Source: Mesostigma viride (lineage: Eukaryota; Streptophyta; Mesostigmatophyceae; Mesostigmatales; Mesostigmataceae). From it: DNA of 37,500 nucleotides. The stretch is taken from assembly GCA_009746045.1 (NCBI GenBank), contig RPFO01000466.1:52501-90000 (forward strand). Reading direction: 5' to 3'. This document shows positions 11,266-21,089 of the stretch, piece by piece. Positions within the stretch are counted from its first letter, which is position 1. Every line of letters begins with the position of its first letter. The notes beneath the pieces are model-generated. The model did no database searches, was not told where the DNA came from, and saw only the letters and a program-made list of their open reading frames with translations. The position numbers were made by a program, and so were the translations under genes.

Positions 11266-12246
11266 TTTTGGAGAAGGTGGAAGGCAGGGGGGGGGCGGTT
11301 GGGTGGCGGCAGGGATGGGAAGTGTGCAATGGTCATAGTGACAGGTTTGGGGGCTTGGGGACTCATTTAACCAAAGTGTTTTTATTTTTCACCGCTAGCC
11401 TCAGTGCAGGTTGTCAGTACTGTGCATCCACGCCATTGTGTGTGGCAGTTAGCACATGAATGCCAGGGTCAGCGTGCTGGGCAGCAAGATCCCTGGGCCA
11501 TGCGTTGCTACAGGCAGGGGCATGCTGCGTTTTCATCCCATCTGTGCTGCGTGCAAGCGCTTTGTGTGTAAGGGTGGGCATGCGCAGGGACCCTCCATCC
11601 GAAACTGTTCTTGTCTGGAGCCTGGTGCAGCCTGGCTTCTGTCATCCTCGTGCTTGATTTCCATTCTGTGCCCCATGCGCGCAATCGGTCACACGGTTAT
11701 TGGATGACCTTTGTGCACTCCATAGCATTCCATATCTTACCCCGGCCTGCGTTTTAGAGAAGGAAGGCTGGCTTGCCAATAGCACCGGTCGCATACGGCG
11801 GCATGCACTTGCCGGTCTGTGATGAACCAGGTCTCCTCGAGTTCTTTTTGTTGGTGGGTATATTCACATGCCTTGGTTTGCCTCGCTGCCATGATTACCT
11901 TAGCGCTGGTCTCGCCCTGTGGTTCACGCTTGCCCCTGCTCTTGCTTGCCCCTGCCATTGCCCCGTGCGTGTGCTTGCTCTCATGCGTGGTGGTGTGCGT
12001 CAGAGCATCTGCACCTCTGTTTTGTGGATGGTGATGAGGGTGACAGCCATTTTGGGGAGCATGTGGGTGCTTGCTAAAAGGACAGCTGTCCACCTCGCCC
12101 ACCAGCCTGGGTCTGCATACACGAGCAGCCATTTGATGCCCTCATCAAGGGACCCCAACATGGTAATACATACACCGTGTAGCCAAGTTTTGTATAGTAA
12201 TTGTCTACTGCTCAATTTAGTGGGCTTTGATGGTTTATCAAGGGGG
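11266..12246. other. Gene 3' flank, nothing certain
   Basis: There are acceptor-like tracts (TTTTCACCGCTAG at about 11386-11398) and a Thr/Leu/Cys-rich open frame at 11773-12261, but no conserved motif and no compelling exon. It may hold the gene's last exon and 3' UTR. Confidence 0.35.
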
Positions 12247-12714
12247 CAGTGTTTCTGCTAACGGTCCGGTTCCGGACATTGTGTCCGGTTGTCCGGACGC
12301 CGCCAGGCCGTCCAGACGCACTTGTCCGGAGCCCGCGCGGCCGTCTGGACGTCGTCCGGTTGGTGTCCGGTGGGCCCGCCGCCCAGCTATGCTTGTTCGG
12401 CAGGCTGCCAGCCTGAGCCGCTGACTGCCACAGCGCCCTAGGTTCCACTCGCACTGCAGGATTCCATGTCAGATGCTTCTTACCTTCGGCACCTTCACAT
12501 GAATTGGTGGATACTCGGTGTGAATTAAATATTCTGACTCTCTGAATCCGTAAACACACTTGTCGTATTGGTAGCGCAGCCTGATTAACGAAACGCCTGC
12601 AAGCTATTGCAGAAAACGAAGACGAAAGCCAGCCACAGCGGCGGCTGCCGAGCTACGTAGCTGCATTTGCTTTCGAATGTTTAGTGAGTAGTGTGCGTAA
12701 AGTGTTTTTAGGGA

Positions 12715-13450
12715 ATGAGCAGCAAAAAGAGAAAGGTGCCTATTCCGACAGGATTTAGGTTCAGGAATTTTTTCACAGCAGGCGGAGGTATTTTAGAACT
12801 GGGCACAGCAGGTAACGGCAGGCTGCCGAGACCCGGAATAGTAAATGATGACGGAAAAGATAGCAGCGAGCTGGTCGCTGGCGAGCAAGGTGATGTCGAG
12901 CGTGATAGCAACGAGATTTCCAACGGGATTTTGGGTGTCGAGACAGAAGAAGACTCGGGAGGAGGCGACGCAGAGGCTGCCGATTCTACCCCTGCTGCGC
13001 GTCCGGCAAGCAGTTCCGACGGTGATGAACTGCGAGCTGGTGACGCTGCAGATGAGGATGGTAACGCGGGGCCGCCAAAGAAGAAGACGAAGGTTGCACA
13101 GGGGAAAGTGGGCAGTGGAAAAGGCCGCAGCAGTGGCAAAGCAGGGCCTGCAGCGAAGCTGAAAAAGAAAGCTGCTCGGAAGCCTACGGTGCGCAGGCCA
13201 AAGGACGAGTGGTTTCAGAACGACAATTACCAGTGGGCTCACGTGTACTTCAAGAACGGCCGATGGCAGGTGGAATGCAGGACGTGCTGCTCAGTGGCAT
13301 ACATCAGGGAACAATCACGTCCATTCAGGTGCGACCGGAAGACAAGGCTAAGTGAGCATGAAGGCACAACCCCACGACGCCTGCAAGGAAGTGAGGGCTC
13401 TCATTGCCGAGGGAAAGCCGGTGATTGAGAGGCTGTGGTCTGCTGATTAA
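12715..13450 (+). pseudogene. hAT-like transposase N-terminus, frameshifted
   Basis: Starts with ATG at 12715 (MSSKKRKVPIPTG, a classical KKRKV nuclear-localisation signal). An acidic Ser/Asp/Glu region and Lys-rich tracts (PPKKKTKV, KLKKKAARK) follow. Next comes a zinc-finger-like block with Trp-Ala-His, CRTCC and FRCDRKTRLSEHE, like the TTF/BED-type finger of hAT proteins. At about 13360 a one-base loss breaks the frame: the next block, PHDACKEVRALIAEGKPVIE, reads in another frame and stops at 13448-13450. No dimerisation or DDE domain remains. It sits between the TIRs at 12247 and 13914, which supports the call; other transposase families with similar fingers are possible. Confidence 0.55.
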
Positions 13451-13552
13451 TTTCCAAGCCAGGGCCGGAGACAGGGGCGTGTCACAAGTGGCAATAAATA
13501 TGTAAAGGATGGCAATATGCAAAGGATGGCCCAGTTTTGTAAGAGACCAATA

Positions 13553-13744
13553 AACCCGCGGGAGGCACGCCAGATAGCTCCCCCTCGTGCGGCTGCCTAG
13601 ATAGATGTTGTAGTTAGCATGTTGTTAGATAGATGTAGATAGATTAGACCGGTAGGAATGTTGCACCCATCCATCCATCCATCGGGGTTAATGCTCCGTG
13701 ACTCCCCAACGGGAGCACGAGTCTAATTAATTAATTAATTAATA
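13553..13744 (+). mobile_element. LINE-A 3' fragment inside the hAT relic
   Basis: It matches the complement of 21100-21350: the GGGAGGCACGCCAGA end of the ORF2 C-terminus, GATAGATG-rich 3' UTR, CCATCCATCC run, GCTCCGTGACTCC stem-loop and TTAATTAATT tail. AATAAACCC at 13549-13557 and 13741-13749 is a candidate TSD, partly ambiguous because the element itself has AACCC. Confidence 0.7.
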
Positions 13745-13914
13745 AACCCATTGTAAAAGCATGATAGAATTGCCATAGAGTTTTTTGTTTTGAAAAAAAA
13801 AAATCGGCGGCGGCCGGGGGGGGCACCGCCCCCCTCGGACCCCCCCCTCGGCTGCTACGCGACCTCGTCGACGGTTCGTCCGGAATGCCCCTGGGCACCT
13901 TAGCAGAAACACTG

Positions 13915-14372
13915 CAAAAAGGGGGGCCAGTCCAGCATGCATTGCAGGCTTTTTGTAAGATGGGGACAGTGAAGTACCGTCTCTATTGCTTCTATCAGGT
14001 TGGCGGACCTGGAGTTTCAGAAGGGTTTTCGTTCGGCACATCAGCGAAGTAATGCGTTCATACAAGTATTGTGGCTTCCAGAGGGGCTCCTTTCAGCTGA
14101 CCCTGGGGTTGCGTGGGTATGTAGCCGCCATTTTGGGCATTTGCGCAGGCCTACATGCAAAATTCGCCAAATTGCATGGACATTTGAGGACTTTTCCAAG
14201 TTTGGACGCTATACAATCCGAGTGGAACGAAGTCTTTCAAGAATTGGGAGAAGAATTGGAAGACATGAAGCCCATACCATTTCTTCCCATCCCAGAGTGA
14301 TGTGGCCATGTATGCCTACGTGATGGGCCCACACCAGCCAGCTTGCAATAGCCGTAGCAATTTCGAGTCATG
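13915..14372 (+). other. Spacer with a small unassigned open frame
   Basis: Lies between the hAT relic and the next retroelement. An open frame from ATG 14052 to stop 14300 (83 residues) has a Leu/Ala/Gly-rich middle and an acidic end (EVFQELGEELEDMKPIPFLP). A TATCAG acceptor-like site precedes it at 13999. It could be a host exon fragment. I do not recognise it. Confidence 0.2.
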
Positions 14373-15745
14373 CTTTGCCCATTAATTAATTAATCAATTA
14401 ATTAATTAGAAACATAACTCCGTTGGGAGTGTATGTAGCACATATCCCGGAGAAGGGGCACATGGCTTTTAATACATTCTGGGCTACTTCCTGCAAGAGT
14501 GGAATGTAAGCAACACTTGCTCTACTAAGGTGCCTCAAGGGCACCGGCACCACCATGCTGTCTCAGGTTCAACCCAACTATAAGGGGATCCTGGCACGGG
14601 GGAGGAAGATCATCATGGCTATACAAGGGCTAGGGCATGGCTTCTCATGTACACAGAGCATCGATCTCTGCATAGGCATAACATGGCTAAATTCTTAATG
14701 CAACATCCATGGGGGTCCCATTATAGGCATGGCATGGCTAAATTCTGAAGGCAACATCCACGGGGGCCATTATGGGCGCACATGCGCGTGGGCCACATGC
14801 TAGGCTAAGCCTGACTAATCTACACAACTGGTATGGATTCCCTAGTCTGAGGTGGCAGGAGGGGGCTGCCAGGGCTTGTGGTCAACGTGGATGACCGCCC
14901 CCCTCCAGTATACCGGCTTCACCCTTGCGCTCTGCCGGAGCTGAAGGTAGGTCGGCAATAGCTCGCGTCGCCGCTGCTGCTGGGCCAGGGTCAAGTCGTC
15001 GTCCAGCGTGAAGCGAGTCCTCGAGAGCTTCTTGCGGCATTTAAGGAACGCCAGCTTGTCCGCCATGTACTTAAAGGTGAGGAGCACGGGTGCCGGGCCA
15101 GCCTTGCCCCGCGCGCGGGGCAGGCGGACAGCCGACATGTCCAGCTCGTGAACCAGTGAGTAGCATGGGGGCACAAATGTCGCGCTTAAATGCCTCAAGA
15201 AGGCTCGTGGAGGTCTCACCTGCCGGCTGGTCGAAGTGCTTGACGATGACATTGTGGCTGCGCCGGGCAATGTCGGCTTCCTCGCGAAGGTCGAGGGCTT
15301 GTTGCTTGAGTTGTGCCGAGATGGATGAGGTGGTGGAGGTGGTGTGCAAGTCCGCCCAGGTGGAGGGAGCATCGCCGGCCGGGCCAGCAGGCGCCGGCTG
15401 GGCGGCGATGTCCTTCACCGCCTGGGCGGTGAGGCCGGCGGTGTCATGCAAGCTCTCAAGGGCGGTGGCGGTGGCTTGAAGGCGGTGGTCGAGGTCGAGG
15501 AGCTGGGCTTTGTTGATGTCGGCAGTGGAAGCGGAAATCGGAAATGGCAGTGGAGGTGGCGGTGAGGTGAGGAAGTTCAGCAGCCAGCGGGCCACCCGCA
15601 TTGCTGCGACGTCAGCAGCAAGGGGGGTCACGTGCTGCTGAAAGGCTTCCATGAGGTTGGAACGGAGGGCCGGTGGGGGCGGAGATGGATGGAGCCCAGA
15701 TCTCGCCGTCAGAGCGCTGGAGAAGGGAGTTACTCTCTTTGCCCA
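14373..15745 (-). mobile_element. ORF1-only LINE-derived element, copy 1
   Basis: Bounded by CTTTGCCCAT at 14373-14382 and 15736-15745 (10-bp TSD). On the minus strand it reads: short leader, ORF1 (about 15652-14842), a 440-base 3' UTR with a degenerate 54-bp tandem duplication (about 14660-14770), the stem-loop CTCCCAACGGAG at 14418-14429, and a TTAATTAATTGATTAATT tail. No RT or endonuclease sequence lies between ORF1 and the tail. Confidence 0.75.
14842..15652 (-). pseudogene. L1-type ORF1 protein, copy 1, frameshifted
   Basis: About 270 residues in two frames, switching near 15150-15180. The N-part has a helical, coiled-coil-like region (KAQLLDLDHRLQATATALES). The C-part has the pattern PVLLTFKYMADKLAFLKCRK, then FTLDDDLTLAQQQRRRELLP, then a YWRG box before the stop. 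This RRM-plus-C-terminal layout is like L1 ORF1p, a nucleic-acid chaperone that coats element RNA. The order of blocks agrees with the copies at 17337 and 20878. Compared with the third copy, the N-terminal segment is missing. Confidence 0.7.
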
Positions 15746-16057
15746 TGCAGGGAGTTACTCTCTGCTCAGTCTGCTGAGATGCCATGTGTACACCAGCTAT
15801 AGCCTAGCCATATATACCTTCCACCCCATATGTCATGCAGGCCTTCTAGGCCCTCTCCCCAAGCCGCCCTGTGTGAGAGTCGATTAGGAGGCATGAACCA
15901 TGATCATGGCGGTGCAGGTGCACCTTGTGCACCCAGAGCAGGTGATAGTTGTACATCCTACACAGTGCAGGTTGTCGCCCTGATTGTATTATACAAACCC
16001 ATAGACGCCCCTTTCTCAGGGCTATGTGTTACATATGCTCGGGGGACCCACGGAGCT
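15746..16057 (+). mobile_element. LINE 3'-end fragment, plus strand
   Basis: The left part is unassigned. From about 15890 it resembles 27590-27760: ...GGTGCACC..AGAGCAGGTG.., then CCCCTTTCTCAGGGCTATGTG, a degenerate stem-loop (GCTCGGGGGACCCACGGAG) and a TTAAATTAAATT tail. The tail runs directly into the tail of the minus-strand element at 16058, so the two lie tail to tail. Confidence 0.5.
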
Positions 16058-17165
16058 ATTAAATTAAATTAAATTAAATTATAACATGCCTCCGTTGGGA
16101 GATCATGTAGCACATATTCCTTGATGGATGGGTGGAGTGGAAGAAGCCGCGTAATCGAACTAACCTAACTCGATCTAAGCCGAGTATCTAGTCTAGAAAA
16201 ATCCTAACTACACTATACTCATCAAAACGCCGCCGCCTCTTGGGGGGAGGTGGCTTGCCACAGGGGATGGTGTGTGAGCCTTGACAATCTTCTGCCACCT
16301 CGTCTTGTTCTGCATGGCAGTCCAAAGAAGGGAGAGAGAGTTGATGCGGTGTTCAAACTGCAGGGCTTGGACCAGACGTACTAGGTCGTCCAGCAACATC
16401 TGGATGTAGTTCGTGACATGTTTCCCTACCCTTTTGGGAATGCCCTTGGGGCCAGGCCAGGTCAGAATATGCCGCCCTGGCTGGCCAAGCCGCTGGGGGC
16501 CTGCCAGACCAAGGGCGGTGTCGACCTGGCTGGTGCGAGCAAGGTGTCCTACAAATGCTATCCTACGCTGCATGCCTAATTATCTCGTCCGAAATACGAG
16601 GCATACCCTGATACAAAGTTAAAGACTCTAATGACGGGCGCTTGGAAAACCCTATACTTTCAGGAGCTGTCGGAGCATCCTGTAAACCGTGCCGTCGAGC
16701 TTAGCTGCCAGTGTGGGTGTGATTGTCCACGCCTCGGCGCCATACGTGAGCACCGTGAGGACGAGGACCTTGAAGAGCATGCGCTTGCGGTACTCGCCCA
16801 GGCCCTTCGAGCGACAGTAGGTTTTGAGCGAACGGAGCCTGGCCCAGGCCAGGCCGATGCGGATGTCCACATCGTCTGCGGTGTCAGGGAGCCAACTCCC
16901 CAACAGTTTGAAGCGATCGCGGAGCGGGACCTCCGTCCCGTCGAGCAGGCGCGGCAGCGGCGGTGTACTGGAGGCCCCAATCACCATCGCCTTAGTTTTG
17001 ACACTAACTAATCTCCAACCCCACTGCCCTCGAGCGCCCGTCCAGGCCCAGACAGTCCAGCCAGGTCTGAATGTGCTCGGGGCGCGCGATGAGGGTGGTG
17101 GACATCATCCGCATATAAATCAGCGGGTCGGCCAGGCGGTAGCCAGGACAGTCTGCACACTGCCG
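16058..17165 (-). mobile_element. 5'-truncated LINE-B with reverse-transcriptase C-half
   Basis: On the minus strand: RT relic (17115-16208), a short 3' UTR, the stem-loop CTCCCAACGGAG at 16090-16101, and a repeated AATTT tail at 16058-16080. Partial copies of its 3' end lie at 27896-28125 (+) and 28126-28395 (-). The 5' boundary near 17165 is estimated from loss of RT similarity; I found no TSD. Confidence 0.6.
16208..17115 (-). pseudogene. Non-LTR reverse transcriptase relic (LINE-B ORF2 C-half)
   Basis: The YADDV active-site box reads at 17115-17101 but is out of frame with the blocks around it. Next come WLDCLGLDGRS.., KTKAMVIGAS, FKLLGSWLPDT, IRIGLAWARLRSL and LFKVLVLTVLTYGAEAWTIT, the standard order of the RT palm/thumb end of non-LTR elements. 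After a stop near 16650 another frame carries QRRIAFVGHLARTSQ and, further on, RWQKIVKAH and LPPRGGGVL before the final stop. Several frameshifts and stops show that it is dead. Confidence 0.75.
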
Positions 17166-17336
17166 TTTTCTAGGGACGTATTCTGCCGGGCCTTACGTAG
17201 TGTATACCCGTATTTTGGAGGCCGACGTATTTGACGCACCGACGTATTTGCCAACCTGGGCCGGAGCTGCAGATGTATTTTCAGGGCTCGGCTCACTCAG
17301 TGCAGCCGCCACTCATGATGATAGCTTCTGCAAAAT
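17166..17336. other. Short spacer before ORF1-only copy 2
   Basis: Unassigned. It contains CCGACGTATTTG twice (about 17221 and 17238). Ends with the left TSD of the next element. Confidence 0.3.
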
Positions 17337-17912
17337 TGCATCCCAGCCACCCCGGCAGGATGCTGGCGACCTCCCGCCGCTCTCCTACGCGGACCTGCTG
17401 CGGTCAGCGACCGCGCCTCCACCGACGCCATCGCCACAAAGCTCCAGGAGCTGGAGGACCACCGCCAGGCCCAGCAACGGGAGGTCACCGACCGCGCTCG
17501 CCGCGAGTGCCGAGTGGTGCTACGTCGCTTCCCCCAGAAGCCAGGTGAGACGTCAACCTCTCTTGCTGACGAGCTCAAGAACCAGCTTCTTACCCTCATG
17601 GGCCTGGTAGGTGAGGTAGAACTGCGTGGGTGCCACCGCCTTCCCCACTCACGGGACAAGGCGGCTCCCCCACCAGTCCTACTCACCTTCCCCTCCCCTG
17701 AGGATAAGCAGCGGTTCCTCTCTCGTCGCAAGCGGTTGCACGACCTCACCTGGACGCTGGATGACGACCTCACCCCCGCTCAGCAACAGCAGCGACGCAA
17801 CCTGTGGCCGGAATACCTCCGCCATAAGCAGGACCCCCAGAAGCCCAAGGTGTACTGGAGGGGCGGGGACCTGATGATCAACCACAAGATGTGGATGCCC
17901 GCAGCGGGCTAG
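17337..17912 (+). pseudogene. L1-type ORF1 protein, copy 2, 5'-truncated and frameshifted
   Basis: Starts inside ORF1 (QPPRQDAGDLPPLSYADLLR). It shifts frame near 17410-17430 into a stretch with ELEDHRQAQQREVTDRAR, then CRVVLRRFPQKPGETSTSLA, PPPVLLTFPSPEDKQRFLSR, LDDDLTPAQQQQRRNLWPEY and YWRGGDLMINHKMWMP, with a stop at 17910-17912. These are the RRM-like and C-terminal domains of L1-type ORF1p. It is the best preserved C-half of the three copies. Confidence 0.75.
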
Positions 17913-17924
17913 AATAGCAATAGC

Positions 17925-18403
17925 CACTACAATACGCTTCCGCGGACACCTTTTTCAGCGGGGAAAGTGCCCTCGGGCTTCCGGGGCAAATTCAGCAAGC
18001 GCTGCGGAACTTAGATACTAAAATTTCGTTTTTGGTTCGTACCGTACAGCCAATCATTTTGCGCCCGGATCAAATTGTGATCTGGTCACTGAACACGAAA
18101 ATTTCAGCGGAACGTACGAAACACCAACGCAACTAGAGAAAATTTTCAGTGACGAAACTGTAGTACCGTGTACCCAAGCAAAATGTAGTAGGACTTCGCG
18201 AAATTCACGTTCGGAATTTTTCCCGCAAGATTCCCCCGCAAGATTCCCCCGCATGATTCCCCCCGCTAGGTTCAGGCTCCAGTCGATGCTCGCCAAATGG
18301 CGCAAAAAAAGAAACATATGTTAAAATCAACGGTGCGAATCCTCGTTACCGCTCGGGTAACATTCTCACTCATTTCGCGTCTCCTACGAACCGTATTGTA
18401 GTG
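17925..18403. mobile_element. CACTA-like non-autonomous element (MITE)
   Basis: Perfect 12-bp TIR CACTACAATACG, partly similar for another 10 bases, bounds 479 bp. It starts with CACTA, as EnSpm/CACTA elements do. Flanks share only GC, so the expected 3-bp TSD is not clear. No coding capacity. A tandem AAGATTCCCCCGC word occurs at about 18225-18260. Inserted just after the ORF1 stop of the host element. Confidence 0.5.
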
Positions 18404-18792
18404 GCCCTAGCTTGTAACCATTGGCGTCAAGGCAGCCATGCCTAGAATGTTGCCTAGCTGTGCCAACACCTAGTCACGTGCCGCCAACGCACGGTACACA
18501 ACCAGCCATAGCCTTAGCCTAGTCCTAGTACAGCCATGCTACGCCCTGGCTATGTTCAGATTACTTGCCCACGCTCCTTGCTATGATGATATGCTCACAT
18601 GGGTCTTATTGCACCCACAGTTTGCCGGATCGTTAGCCTGTCCTTTTAGCTAGCCGCGCCCGATTGCAGCTGTGGCATGCCTTCGGCATGAAGGAGACTG
18701 GGGGTCTCTGCCCTTTCTCCTGTAGTGCACACACAGGGATTAAAAGCACTTCGGTGCTCCGTGACTCCGGGCCAACGGGAGCACGAGTTTAA

Positions 18793-20491
18793 CCCCTAAA
18801 TGGTCTGGCTGCCGATTTTCCGCCTAAAACTGAGTTACAGCCGACACGTCGGCCCCTTCTCGGGGGACCAAATGCCGCGAAAACTATTGAGAATTAGGAA
18901 ACGTTTAGCTGAGAAGATCGAAAGTTTATAATTTTCCTCACAGCATGGTACTAGGGTTTGCATACTTCTGACAAAGTTATAGAGGTGTTCTGGCCGGTCA
19001 AAGTACTAGGGGTCAGGGTACTTTTTCACGTACAACGTGCATTCCGGAAAACGACGACCTGGCCATGGCGGCTTGCGCCCACGCATGGCATTTACGTTTT
19101 CGTTCGAATTTTCTGACCAAACTCAGGAAATTGATTTTATACGTCCTAAAGATGATACAGGCCAATTTTTGGTTCGCGGGAATGCCATTTGATAGGTGTC
19201 GGCAGCGTTCTTGCTGGAAAAAACTGCGATCAGGCCGGACGATAGAAACGTTGACAGCAATACCTTTCCGGCGTATTTCAAAGGATATATTGGTTTCTTT
19301 GTACTTGTTATGATACATAGTAGTCGTAAACGTGCAAGGGTGGCCAGAAATCGCCGAATCCAGCGACCATGCTGCACAACTTTGGTGTGCCGAAATGCGC
19401 CATTTTGCGGCCACCGCCTGGGCCAAGGTAACGCCATCCATGTCTGGTAAAGCTGAGTTATCGTTTTCCTATCGATGTTTGACGTTTATATATACGTTCT
19501 AGCTTGTGTAGCACATTCTTTTTGCATTATTCATGCTCTTTCTTGACCCTGGCCTGGCCCCTTTCTAAAACACCCTTCTTAGATGCTTCCCTCAGTCAGT
19601 TGACCTGCCACAGGGTGATGGTGAAAAGTTTTAGAGGCTGTATGGGTTTGAATACCTCCATATATGTTTGTTATACATTTCCCACACACATATTGCATGA
19701 GTGTGAGGCAGTTGGCTGGTCTCTGTGGCATCATCAAGCATGTAACCGGTGAGTAGAAGCTTCCCATTGTCAGCATGTGCCACCAGGTGTGCTGGCCATC
19801 ACCTGGCAAGCTATAGCAGCTTAGGCCTAGTTTATCCTTGCTAGGGCAAGCTGAAATAGGCTTAAAATCACTAGTTTGTTGGTGGCTGCCTCCTAGAATG
19901 CATGCCTTGCGTAGGGTATCCGTACCACGCTACCTACGTGCATGGACAAGGTGGCACCTGCACATAGGTGCCATGTAAGGGCAGTGTGATGATGCAGTTA
20001 TGTTTCCCCATCATTGTGGAAGGGAAATGTATTATGTGGCATGGTTGGGGGCCATATTAGTAGGTATTAGTAGGTAGTATGCCCACTCCTACCCCCTTGG
20101 TTGCTTTTTACCAACGGTACCCCTATGGGCTGTACTAGGTGTAACTGCTGGTATACCCACCCAAATGATGACCCCAATGGCTCAAACTGTTCAGCAACTA
20201 ATTGTTTATCATCCCTGAAGTGGTCGGTGCCTAGCTCTTACAACATAATTCAAAATGCACATTCTACCAAAAATGAAAACGCTCGTCTTGACCCCCCTGA
20301 CTTTGACGGCAGTTATACATGGCCTACCCTGCATATATGTAAGGTTGTGATATACCAACCCGAAGGGCAACTCATGGACATGCTTGGCCCCCAAGGACAG
20401 CCATTGGATATGGGTGGGTTGGATGGCATCTGGTTTGCAAAATTGTGAAGTTACAGCCGATGCATCGGCAGTATTTCTGCCCATTTAGGGG
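18793..20491. mobile_element. piggyBac-like non-autonomous element in a TTAA tail
   Basis: TTAA plus CCCCTAAATGG at the left (18789-18803) and the exact complement at the right (20481-20495): TTAA TSD plus 11-bp TIR, the piggyBac signature. Both ends also have CTGCCGAT and the palindromes GCCGACACGTCGGC (about 18844) and GCCGATGCATCGGC (about 20456), in keeping with internal subterminal repeats. The 1699 bp between hold no transposase that I can recognise. Confidence 0.65.
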
Positions 20492-20810
20492 TTAATTAAT
20501 TAATTAATTAATTCTGCAAAATATATCAGCGTGTGCGTCTCAGGAGAAAGACGAAGCGATTGACGGACGTGATAGTCCAGCGGCAAAATTTGGATCCCAA
20601 AACGTGAAAGTGAAAGGGAGGAAATTGTGCAAATGAATTTCAAGTGATATTAGCATCTTTAGGTCATAATAAGGGTTTGGGGTTTAGGGTTTAGACCACG
20701 AGCCACGAGGCTGCCACGAGCCACGAGCCACGAGCCACGGGCGGACATGGCTGATGGCGGAGCTCAGAACTTAAGCGTCTGAGCCCCAAATTCAGTCCGG
20801 CTACTTGCAT

Positions 20811-20837
20811 CAGATGCGTCTTTTCAAGACGCATCTG
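20811..20837 (+). repeat. Perfect 12-bp inverted repeat, 3-base loop
   Basis: CAGATGCGTCTT - TTC - AAGACGCATCTG, 41 bases upstream of the putative ORF1 start ATG at 20878. A second small hairpin (GTTAC-GGCT-GTAAC) follows at about 20849. Probably RNA structure in the leader of copy 3. Confidence 0.7.
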
Positions 20838-21089
20838 CTAGTATAATCGGTTACGGCTGTAACGCAGTATTTTGCAAATGCCACCAAAACGCAGCCTTGA
20901 CAAACAAATTCAGCTGTCGTCGGCATTCCCGTCGATCGCCAGCAGCACGTGCGACATCAACTCCTGCGGACGCCAACCTTTTCGCGCTGATCGCAGCTCT
21001 CCCCCCCACTGAGTCTGCCTCCCTCGACGCAATGCTCTACACCAAATTCGTCGCCCATTCGATCCCAAGAAAACCCGAACTTCCCATAA

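Larger units (their letters stand above)
12247..13914 (+). mobile_element. hAT-type DNA transposon relic with nested LINE
   Basis: Perfect 15-bp terminal inverted repeats (TIRs) CAGTGTTTCTGCTAA (12247-12261; complement ends at 13914) begin with CAGTG, as is usual in hAT elements. Flanking octamers CAAGGGGG and CAAAAAGG agree at 6 of 8, a decayed 8-bp TSD. The left subterminal 130 bases hold about eight TCCGG words, likely transposase-binding repeats. Inside are a broken transposase N-terminus (12715-13450) and a LINE-A fragment (13553-13744). At 1.67 kb, part of it LINE, it lacks the catalytic core. Confidence 0.75.
17326..20522 (+). mobile_element. ORF1-only LINE-derived element, copy 2, with two nested elements
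   Basis: TTCTGCAAAAT at 17326-17336 and 20512-20522 is an 11-bp TSD. Inside, on the plus strand: 5'-truncated ORF1 (17337-17912), a CACTA-like MITE (17925-18403), a 3' UTR, UUCG hairpins (18676-18690, 18745-18758), the LINE-A-type stem-loop GCTCCGTGACTCCGGGCCAA to about 18788, then a TTAA tail split by a piggyBac-like element (18793-20491) and resuming as TTAATTAATT up to 20511. No ORF2. Confidence 0.75.

Noticed and set aside
11773-12261. 162-codon open frame after the TIGR01589-domain gene
   Set aside because: No motif, overlaps the hAT left end, and a comparable frame is open on the other strand.
20673-20695. Interstitial telomere (TTTAGGG) tract
   Set aside because: Only about two imperfect units; better explained as the target site plus 5' end of ORF1-only copy 3.
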